In this document: piece after piece, positions 6,483-13,189 of the stretch
Position numbering within the stretch: the first letter of the stretch is position 1
How the letters are laid out: each line of letters starts with the position of its first letter
Assembly (NCBI GenBank): GCA_002470275.1
Contig: DKNY01000034.1
Coordinates: 9,153-22,417 of the forward strand
Source: Gammaproteobacteria bacterium UBA7376
GTDB taxonomy: Bacteria; Pseudomonadota; Gammaproteobacteria; Pseudomonadales; Azotimanducaceae
Direction: 5' to 3'
DNA length: 13,265 bases
Position numbers and translations under genes: made by a program
The notes under the pieces: model-generated
What the model was told of the DNA's origin: nothing
Database searches by the model: none
Seen by the model: the letters and a program-made list of their open reading frames with translations, nothing else

Positions 6483-7727
6483 ATGAAGAATCAGATGAAT
6501 CCCGAAGAACGAGATGCGCCCCTCTATAGTAACTTCAAGGAGCTGTTTTCAAATGGATTCAGCCTAGACGCTGGAACCTGCATATTTCTGGCATCAGTGC
6601 ATTCCTCGGCAATAGGGATGGCCGTATGGCTCTTTGGCTTTGCCCCGGCTCAATGGATGTGGCTTGGTGCCCTGTGGATGATTGTGCACCTCATCATGGG
6701 TTCTGTGGCAACGACGCTCTACAGTCATAGGCTGATTACGCATAACGCCGCTCAGCACGTTTCGACCCCCGTACACTGGTTTTTCTGTGCCTTCGCGCAA
6801 ATCTTTAGCGTTCAGGGGAGCGTCAAGCAGTGGTCGGCGAATCATTCGCTGCACCACGGGGTGGATCGCCACGGCAAGAAGCAGATAGACCCATACAGCG
6901 CAACCTGGTTCAACGACCCGATTCGAAACTTCCTCTGGTCTCATACGCTATGCCATTGCTTTAACCACCCCAAGTCCGACGAGTACACCCGGTCGCACAA
7001 CGCAAAGCGTCACGCGGTGATCATGTGGCAGGACAAGTGGTACGGCCTGTTGACCACGTTTTGGATTTTCTTGGTGCCCATGGGTGTCGGCTTCGCCATC
7101 GGCGGGTGGTACGGATTCTTCGCCCTAACCGCTGGCTCGCTACTGGGCACAGTGTTGGTGCAGCACAATACCTGGACCGTGAACAGCGTGACCCACATGT
7201 GGGGGTTCACCGACGGGATCAGCAGCTCGGCTCAAAATAACTACATCTGGCTGGGCCCCATGGGTGAAGGGAATCATCATGGTGATCATCATGACTACCC
7301 GCGCGATTACCGAAACGGCTTTGGCGTGAGCGGATGGCTGCTGGACCCGACGCGGTACCTGATTTTGGCGCTCCGTGGCCTGCGACTGCTCAAAGGTCTT
7401 AACCGTGCATCCAAAAAAGAGGAAGCGGAAATCATTGCCGAGCGCAAGCTTGCCTCAGTGAGCAGCCGGTTTAGCACCGTCTGCCAAGAAACCCGATCCA
7501 TCGTCGAACAGCTCGAAGGGCGTGCCCACGAACTGAGACAAGACTGGATTGAAGCCGTGGCGCGCTGGGAGAAGCTGAAGAAAGAAAGCGGGTCCTTGGC
7601 GGCCGCAGGAAAGCGGGAAATCACTCGCGATATCGCAGTCGCCTGGCGTCACGTTAAGGCCAGTCGACAGGCCTTCTATGAGGCAGTGGACCGGCTGCAA
7701 AATCACCCGGTTGCCTATTCGGGATAG
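6483..7727 (+). CDS. acyl-CoA (delta-9 type) fatty acid desaturase with helical C-terminal extension
   Basis: This 414-residue integral membrane di-iron enzyme inserts a double bond into an acyl chain using O2 and electrons from a redox partner. All three histidine boxes are present: HRLITH (82-87), HSLHH (121-125) and the GEGNHHGDHH box (261-270), followed by DYPRDYRNG. N234 and H238 (NSVTH) fit the extra metal ligand region. Hydrophobic segments lie around 32-52, 58-78, 96-110, 188-208 and 210-226. From about residue 305 to 410 follows a tail rich in Lys, Glu, Arg and Ala that looks like an amphipathic or coiled-coil helix and is not part of the normal desaturase core. GAGAGG stands 4 bases before the ATG. 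The substrate (acyl-CoA or lipid-bound acyl) is inferred from family likeness. The neighbouring genes do not name a redox partner. Confidence 0.9.
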   Translation: MKNQMNPEERDAPLYSNFKELFSNGFSLDAGTCIFLASVHSSAIGMAVWLFGFAPAQWMWLGALWMIVHLIMGSVATTLYSHRLITHNAAQHVSTPVHWFFCAFAQIFSVQGSVKQWSANHSLHHGVDRHGKKQIDPYSATWFNDPIRNFLWSHTLCHCFNHPKSDEYTRSHNAKRHAVIMWQDKWYGLLTTFWIFLVPMGVGFAIGGWYGFFALTAGSLLGTVLVQHNTWTVNSVTHMWGFTDGISSSAQNNYIWLGPMGEGNHHGDHHDYPRDYRNGFGVSGWLLDPTRYLILALRGLRLLKGLNRASKKEEAEIIAERKLASVSSRFSTVCQETRSIVEQLEGRAHELRQDWIEAVARWEKLKKESGSLAAAGKREITRDIAVAWRHVKASRQAFYEAVDRLQNHPVAYSG

Positions 7728-7746
7728 TCGCAGACCCAAACGGGGC

Positions 7747-9000
7747 TTAGTCGACAATGGCCTGATAGGTCAGAACCTGAAAGTCCCGGCGGATGTTGAT
7801 ATGCGTATAAGGGCGAACCTGTGTCATCAGGACGCCCACAATGTCCTGCTCCGGATCGATCCAAGAAAGGGTGCAGTACGCGCCTCCCCAATACCCTGAT
7901 CCTTCCGCCATCGGGGTTGCCGCTGCGCCACGGTCAACAACGACGCCATAGCCAAGGCCAAAGCCCATGCCAGGGCCCGCCAGCCACAGGTCCAGATCAC
8001 CAGTATGGTTCTCCAGCATCAGACTGACCGTTGAGGGCGCCAGGATTCGCACGCCATCTAACGCTCCGCCATTGAGCATAGTTTGCTGAAAACGCAGGTA
8101 ATCGCTCACAGTAGACACCAAGCCACCCGCCCCACTGAACAGGGTGCGGGGCCCCTTAATCCATCGGCTTTCCACCGAGCCAGGATCCTGCTCTTCGATC
8201 TTCATATCCTGGCCTGGCCGATACTGCGCGGTCAGCCGTGGCGCATGGGCCTCGTCCAGGTAGAAATGGGTATCCGGCATATTTAAGGGAATGAAAATCC
8301 GGTCTTTTAGAAATTCATCCAGGCTCTTCCCCGAGATGACTTCCACCAGATGTCCTACCACGTTTGTTGCTGCAGAATACTGCCACGCCTCGCCAGGCTG
8401 ATAATTTAGCGGCAGCGACGCTAGGCGGGCGGAGAATTCTGCGTTGTCCTTGGGGAGCGGATTGAAGGCGCTTCGATAGGCGTCGGTGTTGCCTATGTAG
8501 CTGTTGGCTAAGCCCGCAGTATGAGTGAGCATGTCCCGAATCTGGATCGGTCGCTTCAAGGGTACAAGCTCACCGCTCTCGCCGCTGGCATCTCCAGTGC
8601 TGCTGACCCTGACCTGGCCAAATTCCGGAATGAATTTGGCCACCGGATCACGCAGCTGAAAATGACCCTCTTCCCAGAGCATCATCAGCGCAACCGAGGC
8701 GATGGGTTTGGTCATAGAGGCGATGCGAAAAATAGCGTCCTCGCGCATGGCCTTACCTGCCTCAACATCCATGTCGCCCAGAACGGATAGGTGAATCAGC
8801 TTGCCCCGCCGCATGATCGCTGTGATCACCCCAGGGGTAAGCCCTTCATCAATGTAGCGCTGCATGGCCGGAGCGATGCGATCCAGCCGTTCGCTAGACA
8901 TGCCTACCGATTCGGGTTTTGCCGACGAAGGTGCCTCGCCGTGAGTCGTTTGGCTGATCGAGAGCGCCATGAGCGCCAGCAGTGGGACAAGCTTATTCAT
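7747..9000 (-). CDS. exported serine hydrolase, beta-lactamase class C / EstB-type esterase
   Basis: This 417-residue protein has an N-terminal signal peptide (hydrophobic residues 4-16, likely cleavage near residue 21, THG-EA), so it should act in the periplasm or outside. The catalytic SxxK is S95-M-T-K98. The Tyr motif is Y208-S-A, where class C beta-lactamases have Y-x-N, and the third box is W371-G-G instead of KTG. Both variants point to family VIII esterases such as EstB rather than a true beta-lactamase. D-Ala-D-Ala peptidase or lactamase-like activity cannot be excluded. The ribosome-binding site is strong (GAGGAGG, 5 bases before the ATG). The gene lies 29 bases after the second GST gene in the same direction, probably one transcript. 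Its 3' end faces the desaturase with only 19 bases between the stops. Confidence 0.9.
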   Translation of the reverse strand: MNKLVPLLALMALSISQTTHGEAPSSAKPESVGMSSERLDRIAPAMQRYIDEGLTPGVITAIMRRGKLIHLSVLGDMDVEAGKAMREDAIFRIASMTKPIASVALMMLWEEGHFQLRDPVAKFIPEFGQVRVSSTGDASGESGELVPLKRPIQIRDMLTHTAGLANSYIGNTDAYRSAFNPLPKDNAEFSARLASLPLNYQPGEAWQYSAATNVVGHLVEVISGKSLDEFLKDRIFIPLNMPDTHFYLDEAHAPRLTAQYRPGQDMKIEEQDPGSVESRWIKGPRTLFSGAGGLVSTVSDYLRFQQTMLNGGALDGVRILAPSTVSLMLENHTGDLDLWLAGPGMGFGLGYGVVVDRGAAATPMAEGSGYWGGAYCTLSWIDPEQDIVGVLMTQVRPYTHINIRRDFQVLTYQAIVD

Positions 9001-9029
9001 ACACCCCTCCTCTAAAATGGTTCAGGCCG

Positions 9030-9650
9030 CTAGCTGGCGCTCTCAGCGGTGACGCGCGCAATGCTCGGGCGCTCTGCAAGCAGGCTTGTTAATGCCTGCA
9101 TTTGTGGAAAGTCGTCCAGTGGATTGGCATCAAACATCTTGCGGTAGACGGTGCCCGCTAAGCCCAGAGAGTAGTAGGCATAGAGGTCGGCCAAGGTGAA
9201 CTGATCGCCAATTGCATAGGGGCCGTAGGTCATAAGCTGGTTCACGGCCTGGAGGCCTCGAGGTAAGTCCTCTCTTGTGCTGGCCTTAGCCTCATCGCTT
9301 ACCGAGCCACCAAAAAGGGCCGCATACAAACACCGGCGGGCCACTAACTCGACGTTGAGCATAATATGGCAGCTCAGCTCCAAAGTTTTGCCTGCCGTCA
9401 TAGGGTCTGCTGGCAGTAGGGCTGGGGTGGGAGTTCGCTTCTCCAAATAATTAACGATGGCGAAAGACTCAGAGAGATACTGTCCGTCAACTTCGATAGA
9501 GGGCATCTTACCCATGGGAGAACGCGCGAGGCTTTCCTTTTCCTGGCTTGGCGGTGCCTTTATCTCTTCGAACTCGAGTTCCTTTTCTATCAGCGCAGCC
9601 TTAACCAAGCTGTAGTAGTTACTTAATTTTAGACCGTAAAGTTTGATCAT
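9030..9650 (-). CDS. glutathione S-transferase family protein
   Basis: This 206-residue protein has a GST N-terminal thioredoxin-like domain (about 1-75) and a helical C-terminal domain (about 90-200). P50 in GKMPSIEVDG is the cis-proline, and E61-S62 (LSESFAIVNYL) bind the gamma-glutamyl part of glutathione. The active-site region LSNYYSLVK (9-17) offers S10, Y12, Y13 or S14 as the residue that activates the thiol, so the class is unclear. It is not closely similar to the YfcG-like protein elsewhere in the window. ADLYAYYSL near residue 155 is the N-capping region of the GST core helix. AAGGG is 7 bases before the ATG. It is the first gene of a likely two-gene transcript with the exported esterase. 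Confidence 0.88.
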   Translation of the reverse strand: MIKLYGLKLSNYYSLVKAALIEKELEFEEIKAPPSQEKESLARSPMGKMPSIEVDGQYLSESFAIVNYLEKRTPTPALLPADPMTAGKTLELSCHIMLNVELVARRCLYAALFGGSVSDEAKASTREDLPRGLQAVNQLMTYGPYAIGDQFTLADLYAYYSLGLAGTVYRKMFDANPLDDFPQMQALTSLLAERPSIARVTAESAS

Positions 9651-9791
9651 CAGGGCACCCTTTTTAGATGTGATTGGCTGTTGATAGGCGCTTGGAGGCT
9701 AACAGAGAACGGTGCCGGCGCGCACCTTTTGTCCAATAAGCAGCCCCGCCAGTTCCTATTGCCGAGGTGACGCGGCCGGTGGCTGGCTGAC
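9651..9791. promoter_or_regulatory. divergent intergenic region between the GST and sirtuin genes
   Basis: This 141-base gap must hold start signals for both directions. I see no convincing -35/-10 pair. It contains a short inverted repeat GGTGC-CGGCGC-GCACC (9711-9726) followed by TTTTG. This could be a weak hairpin, but a terminator would make little sense between diverging genes, so an operator is as likely. Confidence 0.3.
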
Positions 9792-10658
9792 ATGATCCGC
9801 GTTAAGGGCAAAGAGATATTTATGATCAATCGACCGGCATCTGGAGCACAGACAACCTTAGGAGAACTGAAGGATTTCCTGGGTCAGCACCGTCGCCTGC
9901 TGATCATCAGCGGTGCCGGCGTGAGCACCGGATCGGGTATTGGCGATTATCGGAATCTAGACGGGGAGTGGAAGCGTCCCCAGCCAGTTACCCATCAAGC
10001 CTTTATGGAGCAAAAAGCGTGGCGACAACGATACTGGGCACGCAGTCAGCTAGGGTTCCCGAGTTTTATGCGGGCTCGTCCCAATTCGGCACATCGTGGA
10101 CTGGCGCTTTTGGAACAGCGCGGCCAAGCCTTTGCCCTGATCACGCAGAATGTCGACGGCCTCCATCAACGAGCTGGTCAGCGTCAGGTCATTGACCTTC
10201 ACGGGCGTCTCGACGAGGTCATTTGCATGTCCTGTTCCGCGTCAATATCCCGCGAGGAGGTCCAAGGCTGGTTAGAAGAGATGAATCCCCATATCCAGGA
10301 GCAGCGATTTAGTGTCGCACCCGATGGAGACGCCGATCTGGAATTGGATTTCAGCACCATTCAGGTCCCTGAATGCAGCCGGTGCCAAGGCATCCTGAAG
10401 CCGAACGTTGTGTTCTATGGCGCCTCTGTGGCGCCGTCGGTAGTAGAAAAAGCCTACGGCTGGGTTGAGGCTTCGGATGCGCTTCTGGTGGTCGGTACGT
10501 CGCTGATGGTTTACTCCAGTTTCCGCTTTGTTCGCATGGCGCACAGGCTTGGAAAGCCCATAATCGCGCTCAATAGGGGAAAGACGCGAGCGGATGACCT
10601 GTATCATCTAAAGCTGGAGATGGACTGCTCCCAGGCTCTGGATGCATTATTGGGGTGA
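9792..10658 (+). CDS. class II sirtuin (Sir2 NAD+-dependent protein deacylase)
   Basis: This 288-residue cytoplasmic enzyme removes acyl groups from lysines using NAD+. The NAD-binding motif is GAGVSTGSGIGDYR (41-54), TQNVDGLHQRAG is at 118-129, and the catalytic base is H137 in DLHGRLD. Zinc ligands are C145, C148, C195 and C198, with a long insert between the two Cys pairs. KPNVVFYG (203-210) and VGTSLMVYS (234-242) complete the core. The APDGDADLE insert and overall layout fit the class II (SIRT4-like) bacterial group. The usual PDFR/PDYR is GDYR here, a change at the first position of the motif. The start is uncertain: the ATG at 9822 (residue 11) is an alternative and neither has a strong ribosome-binding site. 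The DUF6491-type gene follows 23 bases downstream. Confidence 0.92.
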   Translation: MIRVKGKEIFMINRPASGAQTTLGELKDFLGQHRRLLIISGAGVSTGSGIGDYRNLDGEWKRPQPVTHQAFMEQKAWRQRYWARSQLGFPSFMRARPNSAHRGLALLEQRGQAFALITQNVDGLHQRAGQRQVIDLHGRLDEVICMSCSASISREEVQGWLEEMNPHIQEQRFSVAPDGDADLELDFSTIQVPECSRCQGILKPNVVFYGASVAPSVVEKAYGWVEASDALLVVGTSLMVYSSFRFVRMAHRLGKPIIALNRGKTRADDLYHLKLEMDCSQALDALLG

Positions 10659-10681
10659 CTAGAACACCCGGGAGGCAGTGG

Positions 10682-11233
10682 ATGTTTGGAACTGGTTTGA
10701 GTTTTAGCGTCTTCCTAGGCACGTTGCTATGTGCATGCAGCGTTGCCTCCGTGGTCGCGGAAACCGAGGAGGCCGCTACCTCGGAAGCATTACCGTCGGT
10801 GGAAGCGGTATTAGGCCGTGACCCCCAGCAAAAAGACTATCAGACCGAGGTGCGCTGTATTTCTGCGCGCTCAATCCGAAATACCCAGGTCCTGGATGAG
10901 CAACATGTCCTCTTTGAGGTCAGCCGAAATCGCTACTATCTGGTGCAGTTCAACAATCGATGTCTTGGATTGCGCAAAAACTCGCCGATTCGGTACTTCA
11001 CTCAAAGCAATCGGCTATGCAAGCTCGACTCAATCCAGAGTCTTCAGGATCGGGGTTTTGGCCGCTATGAGCCAGGCGCTAAGTGTTTTATTCCTGGTTT
11101 CCAGGAGGTAACCAAGGACCAGGTGGCCTTGCTTAAAGAAAACCTCAAGACAGCCAGGGAAGCCGCGCGAGAAGAAAGAAGAGCGAAACAAAAAGCCCAC
11201 CAAGCCGAGCAGCGCGAGCGACGCAAGAGCTAG
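10682..11233 (+). CDS. exported DUF6491-type protein of unknown function
   Basis: This 183-residue protein has an N-terminal export signal (FGTGLSFSVFLGTLLCACS). It could be cleaved near A26 (VVA-E) or be a lipoprotein with the Cys in LCAC (residue 19) as lipid anchor. The mature part carries the pattern CISARSIRNTQVLDEQHVLFE, then NRCLGLR, LCKLDS and CFIPGF. The four Cys could form two disulfides in the periplasm. The pattern is as I recall DUF6491; no function is established. The last 45 residues are a charged, Arg/Lys/Glu/Ala-rich helix. I chose the ATG at 10682 because GGGAGG (10670-10675) is 6 bases upstream. A longer frame starts at GTG 10655, overlapping the sirtuin stop, but it has a poorer site and would put nine residues before the signal. 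Confidence 0.75.
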   Translation: MFGTGLSFSVFLGTLLCACSVASVVAETEEAATSEALPSVEAVLGRDPQQKDYQTEVRCISARSIRNTQVLDEQHVLFEVSRNRYYLVQFNNRCLGLRKNSPIRYFTQSNRLCKLDSIQSLQDRGFGRYEPGAKCFIPGFQEVTKDQVALLKENLKTAREAAREERRAKQKAHQAEQRERRKS

Positions 11234-11637
11234 TCGACTTAGGTGCCTCCAGATTGTTCCTGACGCCGGGGAGGTAATGCCAGATGAACCTGATGTCCGG
11301 CTCGGTCTATTTGATATCGGGATAGGCACTAAATCGCGGTCAGAACCAGACAGCAATAGAGCGGCTGGCCACAGGAGCGCCAATGCCAGTGCTAAGGCGG
11401 CAAATACACCGGCAGTTGCAGCACCTGATTGACGAAAATCATCAATAAATAGCTAAAGGCATTGTCTTCTATGCCCTGCGCAACAAACGCGCTGCCGTGG
11501 AACCAGAAGATCGCCGGCTATAGCGGCGCGTCTGGTATTGCGCTCGAATTCACGTTGGCCCCTATGCCCACTGGGTTGGAACGTACCACCGAAGCCTAGA
11601 TTGCGAGACATTTTTGCAGCCTTCATCATCCTATTTG
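11234..11637. other. non-coding or decayed interval before the MerR-TPR gene
   Basis: I find no confident gene in these 404 bases, but several short frames deserve mention. Plus 11383-11448 encodes 21 residues (MPVLRRQIHRQLQHLIDENH...) with AGGAG 5 bases before its ATG. Plus 11277-11432 encodes 51 residues starting MPDEPDVRLG, with GGAGG only 2 bases before the ATG. Plus 11471-11599 encodes 42 residues. On the minus strand, the frame ending at the TAG near 11402 reads PAIFWFHGSAFVAQG and then AFSYLLMIFVNQVLQ. It looks protein-like but begins after an in-frame stop with no good start, as expected for a gene remnant. No terminator with a T-tract follows the DUF6491-type gene. Confidence 0.45.
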
Positions 11638-11666
11638 TTGAGGGCAATCTTGCCCCGAGGTATAGT
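11638..11666 (+). promoter_or_regulatory. promoter with MerR-style dyad operator
   Basis: TTGAGG (11638-11643) and TATAGT (11661-11666, 5 of 6 with TATAAT) are separated by 17 bases. TTGTTG (11635-11640) gives an alternative spacing of 20. Within the spacer lies a perfect dyad GGGCAA-TC-TTGCCC (11642-11655). MerR-family regulators are known to bind such dyads between -35 and -10, normally with 19-20 base spacing. The next gene is a MerR-type regulator, so autoregulation is the natural inference. Transcription would begin near 11673, which rules out a translation start at 11538. Confidence 0.55.
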
Positions 11667-11696
11667 TTTTTGGCGGGCCCCAGGAGCCAGGTGGGA

Positions 11697-12569
11697 GTGA
11701 TTTTGAGCCAATTCGATTTACCTTCGTCTAAGCGTTCTGCTGGCGTTAATGGCTACGGCACCCAGGATGTAGCGAAGCTGCTCGGCCTCACGCCGACGCA
11801 AATCAGGCACTACGTAAGACGTGGTTTGCTCCTGCCACAGCTCAATGCGAGGGGACACTACCGCTTTAGTTTTCAGGATGTGGTCTTTTTGCGCGCAGCC
11901 AAGGGGCTAACCGATGCAGCCATTAGCGTACGGCAGAGCTATCGTGCCCTAGCGAAACTGAAGCAAGACCTCGCCCAGATCAAAAACCTCAGCTCCGTCA
12001 GGATATATGCCAATGGCAACGTAGTTGAGGTCCAAGACGATGAAACCAATTGGGAAGTAGAAAGTGGTCAGCTGACCATGAACTTTTCCATCGAGGCTCT
12101 TGCCGCGAACGTAGCGGATCTCGCTTGGTCTGCTGCCGGCGGAGACAAGCCGCTGGATCAACTAGACTCGGATGAGTGGTACAACCTGGGTCTCGATTTA
12201 GAAGAGGTTGACCCAGAGCAGGCACCGGATGCCTATCGTGAGGCCGTGCGCCTAGATCCCGCTAATACGGATGCCCAGGTCAACCTTGGGCGGCTCTACC
12301 AGTTGAGTGGGGACCTAAAAAGTGCCAAGCGTCACTACCAGCTCGCGCTTGCGGTAAGGCCGGGGCATGAGCTGGCCAACTACAACTTGGGCACCATTTA
12401 TGATGAGCTAGATGAGAGCGGTCAGGCGGCCACATTTTACGCCAAGGCACCTGGAGTGCCGGACGCACACTACAACCTTGCGCGCATCAAAGAGCTACAG
12501 GGAGACGAGTTGAGCGCCCGGAGGCATCTTCAGCTTTACCACACCCTGATTGATCGAGAGGGCTATTGA
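11697..12569 (+). CDS. MerR-type HTH regulator fused to TPR repeats
   Basis: This roughly 290-residue cytoplasmic protein has a MerR winged helix at about residues 20-72 (GYGTQDVAKLLGLTPTQIRHYVRRGLL, then RGHYRFSFQDVVFLRAAKGL). A middle region of about 80 residues follows, with a KLKQDLAQIKNL helix and a beta-rich segment VRIYANGNVVEVQ. TPR-like helical repeats run from about 158 to 282 (EWYNLGLDLEE...PDAYREAVRLDP, AQVNLGRLYQLSGDLKSAKRHY, ANYNLGTIYDELDESG, AHYNLARIKELQGD). There are no Cys metal ligands, so it is not a classical metal or redox sensor. The TPRs suggest control by a protein or peptide partner. GTG 11697 has AGGAG 10 bases upstream. GTG 11691 and TTG 11703 (GGGAG at 5 bases) are alternatives. 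The gene ends 8 bases from the end of fur, tail to tail. Confidence 0.85.
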   Translation: MILSQFDLPSSKRSAGVNGYGTQDVAKLLGLTPTQIRHYVRRGLLLPQLNARGHYRFSFQDVVFLRAAKGLTDAAISVRQSYRALAKLKQDLAQIKNLSSVRIYANGNVVEVQDDETNWEVESGQLTMNFSIEALAANVADLAWSAAGGDKPLDQLDSDEWYNLGLDLEEVDPEQAPDAYREAVRLDPANTDAQVNLGRLYQLSGDLKSAKRHYQLALAVRPGHELANYNLGTIYDELDESGQAATFYAKAPGVPDAHYNLARIKELQGDELSARRHLQLYHTLIDREGY

Positions 12570-12577
12570 TCGGAGCG

Positions 12578-12979
12578 TTATTTCTTCTTCCGCACATAAA
12601 GCACCAGTTCGTGATCAACAAGCTCATAGCCATGCTGTTCGGCAATGTCGTGCTGGATGGTTTCGATGCGGTCGTTGAAGAACTCGGTAACCTCGCCCGT
12701 ATCGATATTGACCATATGATCGTGGTGGTGCTCTTCCGAAAGCTCATACACGGCATGTCCATCATCGAAATTGTGACGATCAACGATGCCTGCTGACTCA
12801 AACTGCGTAAGCACTCGGTAAACGGTGGCTAGGCCAACGGTATCGTCTGAGCTGATGAGCTGTTTATAGACATCTTCAGCGCTGAGGTGCCTTGGCTCGG
12901 CCTGTTCCAGGACTTCGAGTACTTTTAGGCGCGGTAAGGTGACTTTTAGGCCAGCTTTTTTGAGATCTGACGCGGGCAC
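12578..12979 (-). CDS. fur: ferric uptake regulator Fur
   Basis: This 133-residue dimeric repressor uses Fe(II) to control iron uptake and oxidative-stress genes. It starts with GTG, giving (M)PASDLKKAGLKVTLPRLKVLEVL, very close to E. coli Fur. The recognition helix region is GLATVYRVLTQFESAGIV (49-66). By alignment with E. coli Fur the metal ligands are H31, E79, H86, H88 and E99 for one site, and H85, D87, E106 and H123 for the other. The CxxC zinc cysteines of E. coli are absent (MVNIDTGEV at that position). Pseudomonas-type Fur also lacks a full CxxC. AAGGAGG (12985-12991) is 5 bases from the GTG. An out-of-frame ATG at 12981 overlaps the start (ATGTG). Confidence 0.96.
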   Translation of the reverse strand: MPASDLKKAGLKVTLPRLKVLEVLEQAEPRHLSAEDVYKQLISSDDTVGLATVYRVLTQFESAGIVDRHNFDDGHAVYELSEEHHHDHMVNIDTGEVTEFFNDRIETIQHDIAEQHGYELVDHELVLYVRKKK

Positions 12980-13189
12980 ATGAACCTCCTTACGTTATTC
13001 GTGGACTGAGGGCGAAGATAACCACTGTTGCGGCGCAATGCCACTAAATCCATACCTAGGGTGTGGCGAATAGTAGTGATGAACGGAAGGTCAAATTTTG
13101 GTCGGTAAAACGATGCCAGGAGGGTTTCGGCAAGGAGGGTAATTTGCGGTAAACTCGCGCCAAGCTGAAATTCAACCGATGAGGGTAAT
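12980..13189. promoter_or_regulatory. divergent region between fur and the acyl-CoA dehydrogenase gene
   Basis: This 210-base gap carries the ribosome-binding site of fur and should hold promoters for both genes. Candidate -10 elements exist (TATCTT on the minus strand near 13015, TAAACT on the plus strand near 13150), but neither has a good -35 at the right distance. I see no clear 19-base Fur box (GATAATGATAATCATTATC), so Fur autoregulation is not supported by the sequence. Confidence 0.35.

Noticed and set aside
7747..9000. True class C beta-lactamase (resistance gene)
   Set aside because: SxxK is present, but the Y-x-N and KTG boxes are YSA and WGG, which fits esterases of the EstB type better.
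9711..9730. Rho-independent terminator
   Set aside because: The stem is only five pairs, the T-run is four, and it lies between diverging genes where no transcript should end.
11538..11696. Upstream extension of the MerR-TPR frame to ATG 11538
   Set aside because: The extension crosses a good promoter (11638-11666) and encodes about 50 residues unlike a MerR N-terminus.
12980..13189. Fur box controlling fur
   Set aside because: No stretch comes close to the 19-base consensus; only short A/T-rich fragments match.
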